Shown here one piece after another: positions 47,618-57,799 of a DNA stretch of 64,000 nt. Numbering within the stretch: the stretch's first letter is position 1; each line of letters begins with the position of its first letter. The notes beneath the pieces were generated by a model. The model did no database searches. It was not told where the DNA came from and saw only the letters and a program-made list of their open reading frames with translations. The DNA comes from Mesodorylaimus sp. YZB2_4 (Eukaryota > Nematoda > Enoplea > Dorylaimida > Dorylaimidae). The stretch lies in NCBI GenBank assembly GCA_030248295.1, contig JASANH010001188.1:281757-345756 (forward strand). The letters are read 5' to 3'. Position numbers and translations under genes: made by a program.

Positions 47618-48175
47618 ATGTCATCGCATAAAATATCGGTCTTTGTTGCTTCGTCCAAAAAAAATTCGCCAGCTCCAAAAAATGATGAATGTGTTTTCAA
47701 ATCGCCGAAGCAATCAAGCGACTCGCCTGTTGCAAAACGAGACGTACAATATTTGGAAGTAAAAGCCGGTATGACTCCGAAAAAACTTCCCAGCGAGAGT
47801 GTGAGATCGACTGGATACGCCCGCGTAAATGCCTACGAAGATTCGGGCACTTACAAAACTGTCAAAACTCATCGTTTACCTGAATTTCGATCAAAATCTC
47901 CCGTCATCACTGCTGATAAATCCAAAAGTAAGAACCCTCATCATTATATTGTTTGTTGCGAATTTTTGCTAAAAAATCCTGCCATTTTTTCAGCTATAAA
48001 ACCCGAACCATCGACGGAGGCGACGGACGTGTCGGGCTCGCGTTTGGCACTTATTCTATCGATCTTCGTCCTACTTCTCACCTCGATCGTGTTCCTGATT
48101 TGTGCTGGTCTGCCCTACCTCTTTCACCACGTCGACATGATGGAGCAACGAACCCATTGGCTCAAATACGATTAA
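47618..48175 (+). CDS. predicted tail-anchored or single-pass membrane protein
   Basis: The ATG at 47618 opens a frame of 185 residues. A GTAAGA donor at 47928 and TTTTTTCAG acceptor ending at 47993 define a 66-nt intron that keeps the frame, so the spliced product would be 163 residues (exons 47618-47927 and 47994-48175). The N-terminal two thirds are Ser/Lys/Pro rich and likely disordered (SSKKNSPAPKND, SPKQSSDSPVAKRD). One strong hydrophobic segment (LALILSIFVLLLTSIVFLIC) lies near the C-terminus, followed by about 20 residues ending HWLKYD. I do not recognise a family. The composition and clean splice sites favour a real gene. Confidence 0.55.
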   Translation: MSSHKISVFVASSKKNSPAPKNDECVFKSPKQSSDSPVAKRDVQYLEVKAGMTPKKLPSESVRSTGYARVNAYEDSGTYKTVKTHRLPEFRSKSPVITADKSKSKNPHHYIVCCEFLLKNPAIFSAIKPEPSTEATDVSGSRLALILSIFVLLLTSIVFLICAGLPYLFHHVDMMEQRTHWLKYD

Positions 48176-48357
48176 TCTGCTCACCTACTGCGATCTATGT
48201 TCTGCTTCAGTGGACACGTGCTCGGTTTTATGTCCTTGTGTACAGTACTAATGTTTGAGGTGAATGAGCTGCAAAGTTTTAGGTTCTGTGCAAATTCTGA
48301 ATATAAAATTGGCAGAGAAGCGCAAGAATTGACGAGACTTGACGACTTATAGCAAAC

Positions 48358-48532
48358 ATGTTCATTTCATGTTAATGTTTTCCCACATCACCAAACGCTT
48401 ATGCGCACTCGAGGGTGAAGGGACACATTTTACACGAAATGATTTACTGGCTCGCGAGTCGAACATTCGCCCGTAACTGCGCACCTGGCTTGAGAGGCAG
48501 ACGCCTTAACCCACCAGGCCACGAGGGCGGTA
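48358..48532 (-). repeat. tRNA-derived SINE, copy 2
   Basis: The best-preserved copy. On the minus strand it reads CCTCGTGGCCTGGTGGGTT, AAGGCGTCTGCCTCTCAAGC, a B-box-like GTTCGACTCGCGAGCC, the tail CCCTTCACCCTCGAGTGCGC, and ends in a CATGAACATG-type repeat. It lies 300 nt upstream of the first GPI8-like gene. Confidence 0.8.
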
Positions 48533-48831
48533 GGTTAGGCGTCTGCCCGCAAAAGATAAATTAGCCGTGCTTGTTATTTCTTAGGAAAGCATCTTTAAGA
48601 GATTTTTTCCATTAGGTCTGTCGGGCTAGTCATTTGCGATAATATACGGCTAGCGTTGACTTTAATTGCAAGCAACACATAAAACTCCTGATTTGAAATC
48701 TTCACGGCTAATTTATCATGTTCGATGCCGAACCGAACGCGCAGTGTAAAGCCACGAGTTTCTTGAAAGAAGCGTGAAGAATTTTTTCAATCACTGCACG
48801 CGATTGCTTCTGACTCATGCGTTTGTCGAAT

Positions 48832-51697
48832 ATGCTTTCGAAAATATACTTGCTTGTTTCATTTCTGTTTATGCTCGATCTATTTATTTTGCAATCCAGC
48901 GCCTCGAAAACGCAAGTAAAAAACTTTCTAAGCGCCGAAAAGATTTTACAGTTTATCTCGCTGAGATACAGAAAAAATTGTTGTATTTTATTTTAGAAAT
49001 CGACAATAAAGAAATTTTTTCGCCGAGGCAATCATTCAGACAATTGGGCCGTTCTTGTCGCGATGATGCCGTTTTATGACAAATACGATAATGAAGCAAG
49101 CACTTTATCGATTTATCACATGCTCAAGAAATTGGGACTTCCTGACAGGTACGTGCTTATTTGATGTAACGAGGACCTAGAAAAACCTTTGGCTTTGGTA
49201 AGCGAATGTGAATCGCCGATACGCCCAGACAGGATGAAGAAAAGCGGGCCCCAGCTGTCTCCAAGTGGGAATAAACGCGCGGAAAATGATGTTGAGTACA
49301 CAAAGAGTTTGATGAGCCTAAAGCTGGCGGAATCAAACCTAAACCGTTGCACGTGCCATATCGCGGCCGGGTTGGAGTGGATCGTGTTAAACATATGCTA
49401 TTTTCTTGACCAATCACAAACGCATCACCATTTTTCAGAGGCTGCTACCATGATGACCATTTTTGTCGTGGGATCCGTTAGGAGCAAACAACGCCCCTCT
49501 TAGACCTTTGGCACTTTGCTCGTCATGGGTCTACTTCACAAGCTGATAAATTAAAGTAGATCCATGCTGCTAATACTTGACCACTCAACCATAAATTCGA
49601 ATCTTTTTTCATGAAAAAGGATATTTCTATGTTTTTCACCCTGCTACTATATTTCTATATCCGGATCCAAATGTTTCAAAATCTGATCGTGAGTCATCCA
49701 TCTACTAGTTGGTGCTTCTAGAATTTTTCGGAGCAAGTCTGCCTCACGAAATTTTTAAAGCATTGCATGTTCAAGGATTGATCTGACCAATATTCAAATT
49801 TTCTACCTAAAGTTTGAGTTTTTTTGAGAGGTTATGAATTATTGATTATATCGGCTGATAATTGCATGGAAAATTCTTTGGCGCATTGAAGCAGTTGCCA
49901 AGAATAAAACTGTGCCTCTCGATTTTTCAGCAACATTATTCTAATGCTGCACGGCAGTTTCGCCTGTCACCCCAACAATCCGTACCAGGGCAGGATGGTC
50001 GGTTTTATCCACGACTTTGTGGATGTGTACGACGATGTCGAGGTGGATTATCGTGGCCAGGAAGTGACTGTTTCCAATATTATTCGCGTTTTGACTGGCC
50101 GCCATCGGCCAAGCACGTCTCGTTCGAAAAAAATGTCAAGCAATTATAGAAGCAATGTCCTCATTTATTTATCAGGTAGGGTAATTTGTGGTATAGTTTT
50201 TCTGGAAAAGATAGAAATTATTTTTGTAGGTCACGGAACGGAGAACGGTGTGATGAAAGTGGGAGAAACGATGGATTTGAACACTGATCAACTTGGTAAC
50301 GCCATTGCTGATATGTACGCTCAGAATAGGTAAGCTTATTTCGGGTTGTGTAAGTCATTTCTCTGCGATCCTTGGCAATTTTCTTGCCAAGATTTTTAAA
50401 AATTTAGGCTTCCCAACATATTAGTTTTTGGGGGATTTATATCGTAGGTTTTTTTGGCTGTTCCGCTTTATCTCCTCTCACTGCGCTTTCCCTTGCTTTC
50501 CCTTCTGTTTTTCAGAGGTTTGGAAGAAGGCGTATGACAATCATACAATTCTCTCAGTTTATCTAACGTTATGTAGGGACATGCAGTATTTTGGGCCAAA
50601 CTACAGCAGCTTGTAGCAAAAAACGAAAAACGGTCTTATTATTTCCAAAAAAGTCTGTTATCCCAGACTCAAATCTTTAAGACCAGCCTGCACACAGTGG
50701 AACCAGGGCTTGGTATGGCTGGTCTACTCGGCCACTGCTAAACGAAAACACGGTTTGGAAAAAAGTCTGGACAGAAGCTGCTTTTTCTGCATGAATATCA
50801 ACTGAACGACTGATCGCGGCAACGAGCAGAGCACCACGCAATCCTGTGCACGTTGCATGGTCCTCTGCTCGTGCAATCCTGCGCTCCAGTGAACAGGTGC
50901 TCTCATGAGTTGTCACATAGGTACTTTATTCATAGCCAAGCACCGGTGCGCGCAAGGGCTAAGGAACACGTATTTTACAATCACTTTTCCCTCAAGCGGG
51001 AGTCGAACCTGCAAGTGCGCACCCAGCGTGAGAGGCGGACGCCTTAACCCGCGGCCGCGACACGACAAGCAACATAGAACTTACAATAGAATCACGTGCC
51101 CCTTTCTTTTCCGAGGATTGAGAGTCTTTTTTCCGTTTTGCTGAGATGTTGTCTCACATTCTATGAAATATTGTTCTTGACTTAGGTATAACGAAGTATT
51201 GGTTATTCCATCAACTTGTCACGCGGCTGCGATGTGTAGCGGCTTGAAAGGAAAAAACGTATTATGCATGGCCACCTCAAAATTAAACGAAAAGTCGTAC
51301 TCGGTAAGAAAGCGCAAAAAGTGCGGGCGAATTTTTTATATTTTTCAGTACCTGCACTTAGGGACCAGTGTCTCATGATCATTTGGGGAAAGTGACTGGC
51401 GAGTTCGAGCTGCATTTATCTCAATTTTTGGAAACTCTCTATAAACAAAAGAATAGTTCACTTTCGTTAGAAGATTTTGTAAGTTGATTTTTGAATGTAG
51501 TTTTGCTTATGCCTATGCTTGTTTCTTTTTAGGTGAATGCTAGGCCTAAACAAGAGATGCGTTCAACTATTACTCTGCGCAAAGATTTGTATCCAAGGCA
51601 ATTAAACACCGTTCGCGCTTTCGATTTCTTCGGAATGAAACGACGAATCGAATTTATACCCGTCATGGAAATTTCAAGTGAAGAATTTAATAATTAG
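48832..51697 (+). CDS. pigk: GPI8/PIG-K-like GPI-anchor transamidase, paralogue 1
   Basis: Seven exons: 48832-48915, 48997-49148, 49931-50175, 50230-50329, 51186-51303, 51362-51478 and 51533-51697. Phases fit throughout, giving 326 residues. A signal peptide (MLSKIYLLVSFLFMLDLFIL) is followed by the C13 peptidase fold: NHSDNWAVLV, LKKLGLPDSNIILML, DVEVDYRGQEVTVSNIIRVL, the catalytic His in LSGHGTENG, and the catalytic Cys in PSTCHAAAMC. GPI8 is the catalytic subunit of the ER complex that cleaves the C-terminal signal and attaches the GPI anchor. The usual Asp two residues before the Cys is Ser here. The protein ends after FGMKRRIEF plus 14 residues, without the C-terminal membrane helix of human and yeast GPI8. 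Exon 6 needs the acceptor at 51361; using the stronger TTTTTCAG at 51348 gives an early stop. Confidence 0.9.
50967..51064 (-). repeat. tRNA-like SINE, diverged copy 4
   Basis: Within intron 4 of GPI8-like paralogue 1. The minus strand shows GGTTAAGGCGTCCGCCTCTC, ACGCTGGGTGCGCACTTGC and a B-box-like GGTTCGACTCCCGC. The tail differs from the other copies, so it is a related but distinct SINE subfamily. Confidence 0.65.
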
Positions 51698-52473
51698 GAT
51701 ATTCCCTTTCAATTTTGGGTCGAATTCAACTGGGATGACTTCATTTGAGCTCTGATTGTGGGACTGCTGATTTTTGCCTTGTCTCATGCGCAGTTAAGAC
51801 ACTGAAGATTACATCAGTTGTTGATATTGTTAAAAATTTTTTGCGAAGTGATAATAAACCTTGTTGGAAGAACATGCGATTTAATGGACGAGACAGGTCC
51901 AAGGTTACTAAAAACGAGAATCAGTGAAAGAAAAAAAATCATGCATTGACGGACGATCGATGAAACAGACTGCAGGCTGTGCTATGATAAGAAATGTTCA
52001 GTCAATTTTTGATTTTGCAAGAGTTCAATTTTTTTGGTTGCTTTTCAGCGAGAGATAAAGTCAGTTAAAATCTTTCTTGAAAGGTCAGAGATCATAGAAA
52101 TCAATTGCCAAAAGAACCGGAAAATTTGAATTCCCGCCAACATATTAGTTGGCGGGAAGCCTGAATTTTTAAACTTGCGGCTGGTCTGCACGGCAAGCTC
52201 GTTCAAGACACAATATCTGATGAACAAAGTTTTGATACACGCTATCCTGCACATTTCCAGAAAGAGGCTATTGGCCATGAAAATTTGAAAATATCAAAAA
52301 CCATATTCAAAAAATTGTTTACACTTTATAGATTTTTCTTCCAGTGTCAAGGACCATGGAAGAAGACTAATTATGGTGTGTAAAGTGCGCACTGCTCCGC
52401 CAGGTCGTGTCTGGTCGTTGAAAGTCCATGGTTTTATGGCGCGCGAGTGGTCGCTGTTTTTACACAATCAAAC
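51698..52473. other. spacer between the two GPI8-like genes
   Basis: Holds a candidate polyadenylation signal, AATAAA at 51853-51858, 156 nt after the first gene. It also holds a perfect 10-bp hairpin, TTCCCGCCAA at 52131-52140 against TTGGCGGGAA at 52149-52158. No additional gene. Confidence 0.6.
51853..51858 (+). other. candidate polyadenylation signal of GPI8-like paralogue 1
   Basis: AATAAA in the right orientation, 156 nt past the stop codon. Confidence 0.5.
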
Positions 52474-54142
52474 ATGCTTCTGCGAAAATATTTTTCTATT
52501 GTTTCGATATTCGTGATCGTGCCGCTCACATTTTTGTGCGACGGGCTGAAACAAAGGGTAAGAAATCATTGTCAGCTTTAAACTTTTTTGCGTTCGACTT
52601 CTTTTTAGTCAGCTATAAAGAACTTTTTGCGCCGAGGTAATCATTCGGACAATTGGGCCGTGCTGGTCGCAATGATGCCCAATACTGACAAATACGACAA
52701 CGAAGCTGCCGCTTTATCGGTGTACTATATGCTTAAAAAATTAGGACTACCTGACAGGTTTGTGATTTTTTTCAATCGAAAAGTATTGAGCTAAATTCAA
52801 AAAAAGGTGATTTGATAATCTGATGTAATAGTTGTAAAAATTAGATTTCGCTCCTGCATTTTATCAGCGTATAAAAGATTTCCGTGGGGCCATCCATAAA
52901 GGTCGACCGCAGCCTTGTGGGGGGGGGGGAGCCTATTACTGAGAAACAGTGCGTGTTGTTTGTTCAAATTTGTACTGACGTTTTCAACAAATATTTCATT
53001 TTTCAGCAACATTATCTTAATGCTTCGAGGAAGTTTTGCCTGTCGCCCGAACAACCCTTACCAAGCCAGGGTGATCAGTTATATCAGCGATTATGTGGAT
53101 GTGTACAGCGATGTCGAGGTGGATTATCGTGGCGAAGAGGTGACTGTTGCCAATCTTATTCGTGTCCTGACCAATAGTCATCCTCCCGGGACCCCTCGAT
53201 CGAAAAGAATGTTGAGTAATTCTAAAAGTAATGTGCTCGTGTACTTGTCTGGTGAGTTATTTTTATTCCGTCCATTTGGAATAATTACAGTACTGAGAGT
53301 ACGAGTAGGCCACGGGTCCAAAGGTGGATCAATGACGATGGGAGAAATGGAAAATTTGAGAACACGACATCTCGGCGCCGTGATCAGAACTATGCGTGCT
53401 CAGACTAGGTAAGGACGCTTGTCCAATGTTCATGGATCAGGGGACCAGTGAATCCAATTCTGGGCATCCAACTTGCATTGGTTTTAACGAACTGTGTCCT
53501 GAGAATGCGGGCTTACATTGTTTTCCTTGCTTTTGCGTTTTGCTTTTTTCCCAGCAAAAACACTGCTTTTTTAAAATTAAATTCTGCTTTATAAATCCAT
53601 CCAGAAAGGTATATTTTAGGTTTAACGAACTGTTGGTCATTCCATCGGCTTGTTACGCGGCCAACATGTGTCGTGGCCTGACTGTACAAAATGTCTTATG
53701 CATCAGCAGTTCGAATGAGACCGAAACGTCCCATTCAGTATGACTATGAGATTAATTGACTCTAACTTACCGTAGTTTCTTTTCTTGTTCTTCAGGACGG
53801 ATCTAAATATCATAGGGAATTATTGCGATCAGTTACTGGCCAGTTCGAGTTACATTTGACCCAGTTTTTGGATATTGTCTATAAGCGATCTAACGAGACC
53901 TTTTCATTACAAGACTTCGTAAGTTGGTGTCGCAGGTTTTTAAGTCACACTTAAATGCTATATCCCTGGTTTTTTAGATTTTTACTGCTCCGAAGCAACT
54001 ACTTCAAGGACAAGTTTCTGTGCGCAAAAATTTTTATCCAAAACCTTTGAAAAATGTGCCGGCTACAGACTTCTTTGCTATGAAACGACGCATCCAGTTT
54101 CTTCAAACAATCAAAATTCCGGATGAAGAATTTGATGATTGA
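52474..54142 (+). CDS. pigk: GPI8/PIG-K-like GPI-anchor transamidase, paralogue 2
   Basis: Seven exons: 52474-52557, 52609-52757, 53007-53251, 53309-53408, 53620-53737, 53796-53918 and 53978-54142. Together they encode 327 residues. Exon sizes and phases match paralogue 1 almost exactly (84, 149 versus 152, 245, 100, 118, 123 versus 117, 165), which proves tandem duplication after the introns existed. A signal peptide (LRKYFSIVSIFVIVPLTFL) is followed by NHSDNWAVLV, LPDSNIILML, DVEVDYRGEEVTVANLIRVL, catalytic His in LSGHGSKGG, and catalytic Cys in PSACYAANMC. As in paralogue 1, the Asp normally two residues before the Cys is Ser, and no C-terminal membrane helix is present. Both copies look intact, so they may be two expressed forms of the ER enzyme, or one may have a changed role. 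Confidence 0.9.
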
Positions 54143-55056
54143 GTGATTTTGGCCATAATTCTCGTTTTTTTCTGAGAATCCAGCTGACCCCTGTGTAGAT
54201 ACACTTCCGGCCAGGGTCCACAACTTTGAAAAGAAGCAGCCTGCTACCCTGTACATTTTGTGCACTCATCGTGTGATAACAGCCGCACATCTCACCCATG
54301 CTGTCGGAAGTGTCCTAATTTCCTGGCTAACACAACATATACAACCCTCATTTCAGTCACGTTTCGTGATCCAAAAAGAATAAAAACGGTCATAATATCA
54401 CGGCAATGCCTTACAGAGCACACCACATCACCATATTAATCATCAGAACCAGAAAAACGTGATCGCCATCAAAGATGCTCTCTTTTTTAACGGCATCACA
54501 TGCCCTTGTACGGCCAGGCCGTCATTCCATAATCCATCAAAAAAGAACGTCCTCGACCATCAATAAAGCACATCACACATGCATGTGCCATATGCCCGCA
54601 CAGAAGCGTCCTAACAGCAAATTATACCCAATATACCTAGTCAAAAAAGTATGTCTAGTTACAGTAAGCCCGTTGCTACAGGCCGCTCGCCATTAAACAG
54701 GCGATAGCAAGGTTAAATTGACAAAAGTCAAGCATGCCTACCTAAAACATGAAACACATGCGCCAGACGATCACATACGCAAGTTAAACCCGAGCAATCC
54801 TACGTGCACTGGCTACTGTAACCGTAGTGCTTACAGTAAGCTGGTCCATAGTGGATCGTCTGAAGATCCTTTGACATCATCAAAATAGGAATGCGCCTAA
54901 TTTCTAATTTTACGTACAAAAAACTGAAACCATAAATGAATAAACCGAGTGGGCGTCATACGCGAACTATAGCAGACTGAGATCAGTAAAAATGATTACA
55001 CTCCAGCCCCCACATGGACAGTATTTCGATGTGCACAAAGCACGATCACCACGACC
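54143..55056. other. intergenic between convergent genes
   Basis: The 3' ends of GPI8-like paralogue 2 (plus) and the ZP gene (minus) face each other across this stretch. Only short frames; no further gene. Confidence 0.55.
54379..54384 (+). other. candidate polyadenylation signal of GPI8-like paralogue 2
   Basis: AATAAA, 237 nt past the stop codon, correctly oriented. Confidence 0.45.
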
Positions 55057-57744
55057 CTATCGAAGTGTATTCAACAGTCTACGCGCTGTGGACGCGTCGG
55101 GAGCATTGGCAATGGGTTCACCCGTTTCGACACCATTAGCACAACATGTCAGCAAAGACGACGAGGGCAAAGACGATTGAGAAGCCGTAGCCGCCTTCTC
55201 AGCACCCACTTGTATCCGTAATGGATGCAGTAAGCTTGCAGTCGCAGATTGTGATGCGGGAGAAATGAGAGAAGGTGCGGGTAATTTTCTACAACCCGAA
55301 CTACTCGAATCACTGCCCGTGTTGTTATCTCGCATTTTCATTCGACTGATAAACCAGGACGGTCTCGTCCGCTGACCCTGCTCGACTTGATTAGATGTGG
55401 TAGCGCCATTTTGAGCAGCACCGTGCGAGTCGCTGTGATCGGGCTCCAGTGAGGATTCCGACTTTGAGGGATCTAGAGTATGTAGCAAAAAGAGTGACCA
55501 GGGTGAGATGAAAATTTGTGGGGAAATCGTACCAGTTCGGTTATGGATCCACCATAATGCCCCCATGACAAATAATCCGAACGAGAAACTGATCAGTGCC
55601 ACCACGATCACAATTTGCGTCCTGACACCTCGAACGAAAGAAGCCTCGTTCGATGCCACGCTTCGTTCCATACTGCCAAGACTAGATCTCAGATTCACCG
55701 CCTGCTGACACGCCATTTGACAACTGGCATTGTTTCTGGCGTCTAAAGTAGAAAAATAAAAAAGGTTCAACTTCTAGTGGGCAGAAATTCCAGAGAAAAT
55801 CTCACTCATTCTAGCTCTGGCCTCTTCGTCCTTGTCTCGAAGTGACACTGGCCCTGCCGAAACAACGTTTCGTTGCACGCTGCGCAACTGAGCGGGCAAG
55901 GCGTGACTGAATTGAGGGATGCCGGTGCAGTAGTAGCTCCTCGGGCACTGTAATAGAAAAAGTCACAATCGGACATCGAGTAAAAAGAAACGCCAAAAAG
56001 TCATATGTTCGCCAATTTCTATTTTGGCCCGCATTGGACACGTTATAACAGCAGTTAACAAAATCTGGCAGTAATTGGCACTCGAAATTATGCTGCAATC
56101 CAGACCCAGGTGTAGGCTCGACTTTCCTCATGGCAAAAGACAAGATAACTTGTTTGAGTTCCCGCAAATTCAGATAGTACCGTTGCCCGCAGGTTCATGT
56201 GCACTTTGCGTCACCTAAACGCTGTTACGTGCGTGTGCGTCGGGCTTTGAAAACAAACAATAATCGCCATTATTTGCTTGTTTAGTAAACTTTTAAACAA
56301 TACTGTAACTTTCACAAAAGATTTGAAGCGTTGATTTTTTTCTGCGACTGGGGTTTCTTAACTTTGATCGGCAGTCAAACCCACGCCAACGGTATACCTT
56401 CTAACGACCTCTGATGTTCAGAGCAGATACGCATGTCGAACAGGTGCTGTTTGCCTTACCTTGGGGATATTGAGCAGGCCAAGAGTAAAGCTTTGCGTGC
56501 ACGGCACTACTTCGCAATTCAGCATAACCATATTGCGGGTTTGTGGTCTCTGCGATGTCGGCGTGGTTGAACGATCCTCCTCGTTTTCGTATTCGTCATC
56601 AAAAAGTAGATATTGCCCCAAATGTATGCTGACTTTGTTGGGTCCATCCTTGGAATGATGAATCTGCGACAGCCCTCGCCCTCGGCTATCGTTCACTTGA
56701 CACCCATCCTTCACAAATATTTTTCGTCTCTGTTTCGAATTAGCATTCGATTGATAAGGCGATGTCCAGCAGTTGACTGGGAAACTGAATAAACCTGATC
56801 AGAGGAGAATCTGGTTGGTGGTTGGATGGTGTGTGCTGTGGTTCACTTACCCGCACCCTTGTACCAGGGTACTGTCGCGTCGCCGTGCAAGTAGACAACA
56901 CTGCCCAAATCGATTGTATGCGGAAAGGTCCAGTAGGATTTGGGATATTTCTCATTGGATAAAAATAATGAAAACGACATTTTCTCTTGACGCTATAAAA
57001 CGTTTTGAATCTCAAAAATAATAAATTCAGTATCTCAACAAGTCATACTTGTTTTCCCACAGGATGCACACACTGGAGTCGATATCGTTCTTGTATTTTC
57101 CGAATATGTTCCTCCTTCGTGTCGCTATCCAGTTCATTTTCTGATTGCTGAGCAGCACTGACATTGACATTCGCTTCAACTATGGTCTAAACCACAAAAC
57201 CACATGACTTGGTTATTTCAATTTCGAAAGGTTTTCATACCGAAATGCTATAAACGACAGTGTCATTCGACCCGGGTCCCATTTCCACACCGCAATCGTC
57301 ATAATCGATAGTGAGCATCAGGGCTCCTTCCTCGTCACCCAGCGGCTGATTGGCCGAACTACTGCAAGTGTCCGAGTCGGGCCCGGAGGCCTCGGTGTAC
57401 AGTTTGCCATTTCGTAATATGTCGACCACAAGGGGTGGGAGGAGACTGTGGGTCCTTTCGTAGTGTAGCATCACAGTCATCTTGTCCGATCGACATCGCA
57501 CTTCCAGCAATCGTTCGAGCACTTCGTGCCACTTGATTGATGAAATGGTGTTATGGAACGACGAGGTCGACGAGGTCGGCCATAATTTCAGCTGGGCGCG
57601 CGCCTTGGAGGCGGCTATTTGAGCAGCGAAGAACGACGAGGAATCGCCTGCTACGCTATTCTTATCGATTCTGTCATCCGAATTTCTAGACGCTGCTCGC
57701 TCGCTTGGAAAATTGAGCTGCGAGAATTGGGCTGAAGCGGAAGA
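55057..57744 (-). CDS. ZP-domain transmembrane protein (5' end not found)
   Basis: Exons on the minus strand: 57241-57744, 57049-57186, 56851-56992, 56460-56794, 55806-55947, 55533-55742 and 55057-55472. All join in phase to 628 residues. ZP-N is seen in LLEVRCRSDKMTVMLHYE, the LTIDYDDCGVEM motif and RLQCVHPVGK. ZP-C is seen in DLGSVVYLHGDATVPWY, SFPVNCWTSPYQ, KDGCQVND, MLNCEVVPC and CPRSYYC. One membrane helix follows (IVIVVALISFSFGLFVMGAL), then a Ser-rich cytosolic tail of about 140 residues. ZP proteins polymerise in extracellular matrices such as cuticle and apical coats. No signal peptide or in-frame ATG precedes the ZP-N in the first exon, so one or more 5' exons are missing, probably beyond 57744. 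The protein type is secure, the role is not. Confidence 0.88.
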
Positions 57745-57799
57745 CTGAATTATAGGCAGAGGCTGGTCAATCCATCGGCCGGTCCCACCAACTCAAAGA

